A stretch of 64,000 nucleotides of DNA from NCBI GenBank assembly GCA_021186555.1, contig JAJKFL010000012.1, positions 21,773,711 to 21,837,710 of the forward strand. Reading direction: 5' to 3'. Under the pieces are notes generated by a model. The model ran no database searches, had not been told where the DNA came from, and worked only from the letters and a program-made list of their open reading frames with translations. Below are positions 60,560 to 64,000 of this stretch, piece after piece; within the stretch, counting starts at the first letter, position 1, and each line of letters starts with the position of its first letter. Source of the DNA: Reticulitermes speratus. Taxonomy: Eukaryota; Arthropoda; Insecta; Blattodea; Rhinotermitidae. A program made the position numbers and the translations under genes.

Positions 60560-61490
60560 AGACACACGACAGGGCTTTGAATCTGCAAGCAGCAATAGTA
60601 AGTAACCTTCCGATTTTTAGTTGCATCGTGCGAGCCTCGTCCTCTACCATACGTTTTCTAGCAACACGTCGCTTCGGTTTTGACAATGTAGGGCTTACTG
60701 TTTCGAGTATGATTAAATAACAATGTCACTACAGCTACAAGACAGCGGGCTCGATAAAAAGCTAATTTAAGGCGAATAAATGCAAGTCGAAACTCATATG
60801 TGCAATCACCTCTCCTATCGCAGCATACGACGTATACTGCATATTTCGCCGAAGCAACGGTGTAGTAGTCATGTACGCAGCTCATATTGACGGATCGTTT
60901 GATCGCATACGGCGGCCACGAAAATACACATAAAATAGGAAGTTTTGCTCAACAATGCGATAACCGACTTTACGATCGTGCCCAATCGAACTTGTCTATT
61001 TATAAAACGTAATCATTGGAGCGAACCCAGAATTTCTTGTGACAAGTTTCGCGGGCCGTGAAGAGTACTGAAATGGCCGCATACGGCACGCGAGCAGTCA
61101 CGTTCCACATGCCTGAGGTATTGTAATGACACTGATGAATATTCCGTTTCCGCTCTCTAGAACGTACTAATTGATGCTGGACTCAGCAACATGTTGGAAT
61201 GGGATCAGTCGTGGAAAGGTTTCTGTAATAAAGCCGATTATAGACCATAAATCCGATTACGCCTCCAACGCTGAGTCCGTGTCTTTTTCACAAATATCAG
61301 ATCCACATTTGTGTTTACAAAAATCCAACTACAATTAAACAGACTACAACTGAAATGGCATTCGTATCTGTTGAACAACGGAAAGATTGAAAACACACAA
61401 AAATATATTTGTAACTGCTGTTCTGTACCGGTGTCAAACAGTTCCGTACCTTAATGAGAGAAAAACAAAAAATAAATCTCAGAATTATAT
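60560..61490. other. Unannotated stretch
   Basis: CGCATACGGC occurs twice in direct orientation (60905 and 61079). No gene recognised. Confidence 0.35.
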
Positions 61491-61494
61491 CCGT

Positions 61495-61684
61495 TCTTCT
61501 GGGATACTGCGCCTAGTCACTGGGTAACCGGTGCCCGACGTTTCGGGACGTGGTGGTCCCATCTTCAAGGCTCAAATTCCAATCTCCAGTGAAGGATCAG
61601 ACATTCAACCCCTGAAGACTGGACCACAACGCTGTTCCGAAACGTCGGGCACCAGTGACGAAACGCAATATCGCAGAAGAGCGA
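61495..61684. mobile_element. Foldback/inverted-repeat element, family X copy 2
   Basis: The left arm TTCTGGGATACTGCGCC..GTCACTGG, then GGTGCCCGACGTTTCGGGAC, is complemented by GTTCCGAAACGTCGGGCACC, CAGTGACGAAACGCAATATC and GCAGAAGA. CCCATCTTCAAGG near the centre pairs with CCCCTGAAGA. Confidence 0.78.
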
Positions 61685-61721
61685 AGACTTGAACTGCAAC
61701 GCTACGGAAGTCTAATTACAC

Positions 61722-62090
61722 GCGAGTCTCAATATTGTTTGAAAACAGGATACTGAGGAAATTGGGCCCACAAGACGGAGCAAGTGACTGGAGGATAGAG
61801 AAAACTGCATAAGGAGAAATTCCATGACTTGTACTGCTCGCCAAATATCGCGATGATCATATCTGGGTAGGTGAGACAGACGGGGACATGTAGCACGGAT
61901 GGGGGAAACTATAAAACCATTCGAAGAGTTCTGGTCTGAAAACCTAATGTAAAGAGAGCACTTGGAGTATAGGCTAATATTAAAACAGATATTAACAAAA
62001 TGTGATGGGAAGCTGTGAACTGGACTCGTGTGGCGGAGAACAGAGGCCAATGGCAGTCCCTGGTAAATACAGTAAACCAAGCTTCGGTTT
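61722..62090 (+). repeat. RTE-type LINE 3' fragment, degraded
   Basis: Broken plus frames read RVSILFENRILRKLGPQDGA, later NVMGSCELDSCGGEQRPMAV PGK, and LVNTV. They follow the RTE tail RVFENRVLRKIFGPKRDE..DRDQWRALVNTVMN. Confidence 0.72.
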
Positions 62091-62814
62091 GTGTGACCGT
62101 GGGGAATTCCTGAACTAGCTCAGCCCTCTGCCTCTGATTCATGTAGTCAGTTAATTACACAGACCTTTTCTTGCGTTGTAACACATGTAAAACTTTCCAT
62201 TCTTACTAAACACTATTAAGGGAATTAGCTTATCAAACACAAGGTGACAGATGTCCAGAACTTGGACCCATTCGGCTCGACAACAGACCTTTACGTCACA
62301 GATAAATAACTGCTTTACATCATTTTACGACGCAGAGCATCATATGGTATCAAATGTAATGCTGAAGAACTATGAGAAGAAGCGAGTCCCTTTTTTTATG
62401 AAAGGCTAATACTAAGAAACCTCACGGGACGGACTTCGAAAATTTACGAACACATTTTCTGGCCAAGTCTCCGGTACGTGAGGCAGGCGTGCTGCTGACA
62501 ACACGCTCGGTACGCTGAGGACGGAAACACAACATTCGTCGAACATAATATGTTTGGCACAAAACACTCGTAATTTCGTCAGAAGCATTATACAACAAAT
62601 GACGACAATCTTACACAAATGCGAGTTCTCATAATATAAATTGATCTCACATACTACTAGTACATTGTGATCGTCGGTTCGACAAGATTAGTCTTCCAGG
62701 ATACGCCAAACTGTAGTTCAGTAGACAGAACTTTTCTGCCCTGAAGATAACGGCAGACGCCTCCAAACGGCGGTACCCATCAACCACATTACATGGCGGC
62801 GTAACATCCCAAAA

Positions 62815-63030
62815 GACAAAAGTCTTTCTACTGAAAGGGTTGGTAGCCGTAAGGTTTTACACTTGTATTCGGGAGACACATGATTCAATCTCGGCCGGGT
62901 CATCGCCTATCCTGACTCAGGCTTACATTCGTTTCCCTCGCTCTCACTAGGCAAATGCAGGCCACGATCGCTTCCTCCCAAACCCTGTACCAAATTAATT
63001 CACCGCCCTTAAACACGGACAGCGACGTAA
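62815..63030 (+). repeat. tRNA-derived SINE family C
   Basis: The head GGTTGGTAGCCGTAAGG.. with a B-box-like GATTCAATCTCGGCC is followed by GTTTCCCTCGCTCTCACTAG GCAAATGCAGGCC and a CACGATCGCTTCCTCCC block, ending CACGGACAGCGACGTAAAA. Shares its middle with 50985-51130. Confidence 0.65.
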
Positions 63031-63079
63031 AATAGACCACAAACATGCCATCTGTTAATGTCCGGCAACATTTAATGAG

Positions 63080-64000
63080 CCGGTCACTGTCTCACGAACA
63101 CGCATTAGGCCTATAACGACATTAGATCAGACATTCCACCCACTCATTTACAAGATCTGAGGTTTTCAAAGCCGTCAGGATTCACACCGAAGCCTTCTGA
63201 GTAATGGCGCCGTGTACTCAGTTGTTGTACCAGACCACACTACGTCTGAAACCCTAATGCCCATAGCGTGATTCATCTCATTAGTGGTCAAAACGTTTGT
63301 CTGAAACATTCTGGCATTTTCTGAAATATGTGTTTGGGTGCGCGCGCGAGCGCGCATGCGTGCGTACACACGATTATGCTCTGGTTTTCACTTACCTATG
63401 CTGTCCATATAGTCACGTAAACCAAAATTACCTGGTGGGTTTGCAAAGGACTGTAAGGAGTGCAACAAACTTACGAAAAACCCAGTTCATCCCGAAAGGC
63501 GTTACGAACTTACACAAACATGGATGAAGCTAAGGCCGCGTCCAGACTTGAGCATTCTGTCGCAACGTAACAGCGTAATGTGATAGGCATTCGCAGGTCT
63601 GGATGGTGTTGCTGTAACATTCATTCTAATCGGTTCCCTGCACGGGCTGATCCTTCCTGCTGTCGGTTTTCCAGCGCGCATAAAAGGATGTTACGTTTTT
63701 AAGACGATTCATCCCCGCTGTGTTTTAGATAACAAGAATCAAAACAGATTCTGTTGAACACAACAAGTCATTGAATAAATAATGTTGTGTTCGAAAGGAT
63801 GTTACGTTACGCCTCCAGAGCAATCGAACGTGTTTCTGTGCTCGTTGCGATCTTCGCGTCGAGCTGATACTCGCATGTAGCCGCTCTTCTGTTTCACAGT
63901 CAGTGTGCACAGCTACAATGAAGTAAGCGCAAGAAAACACTTTGGACTTTATTGATTTACACCAAAAAGTGTCTCTTCTGTGGGACCCGAACAATCCAAA
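63080..64000. other. Unannotated window edge, possible transposon end
   Basis: GGCCGCGTCCAGACTTGAGC at 63535 follows TAA and looks like a DNA-transposon terminus; its partner would lie past the window. An 89-codon minus frame (63994-63725) has no domain I can name. Confidence 0.3.

Overview
This is a eukaryotic, almost certainly insect, window. It holds large AT-rich introns with tiny exons, GT..AG splice sites, and dense, mostly decayed transposons and microsatellites. No bacterial-style genes were seen. The repeat fauna suggests a cockroach or termite (Blattodea): degraded RTE-type LINE 3' ends, a LINE-like remnant reading [20 protein letters not shown], and tRNA-derived SINEs. The order-level call is an inference from familiarity with those families, not a search.

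One host gene was recognised: larp/LARP1 (La-related protein 1), on the minus strand. I recovered 17 coding exons between about 47.8 kb and 0.7 kb, and their splice phases join without conflict into about 970 codons. In transcript order they encode an acidic DWPTLG segment, an RGG-rich segment, the La motif, a PAM2-like motif, an acidic/basic middle, and the DM15 cap-binding repeats. The start codon, the most N-terminal exon(s) and any exon after the last DM15 helices were not found. They lie in unrecognised sequence or outside the window.

The introns are a stratified transposon collection. From low to high coordinate: a Tigger-like element (1751-4106) split by a second pogo-like element (2564-3484); TA-flanked MITEs at 5401, 6920, 18610, 30442 and 38093; a mariner MITE at 9456; a second Tigger copy (11005-12427), which preserves the empty site of the nested insertion; a piggyBac element (16029-18243) inserted inside an RTE LINE fragment; an inverted-repeat element (18313-19063) carrying a nested MITE; a 5'-truncated LINE with an RNase H domain (22076-23039); a hAT MITE with a perfect 8-bp duplication (31452-31934); an internally deleted mariner (34129-34859); a pogo-like transposase remnant (38628-40361); and a young tRNA SINE with a perfect 13-bp duplication (41994-42282).

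The region beyond 47.8 kb has no recognised host exon. It contains SINEs, a mariner remnant, a 2.9-kb array of a 42-bp satellite with 882-bp higher-order structure (53972-56839), a hAT transposase remnant (59462-60354), a foldback element and further RTE/SINE debris. Nothing here looks like an undescribed defence or metabolic system. The most distinctive structures are the nested-transposon histories and the higher-order satellite inside or just upstream of a translation-control gene.
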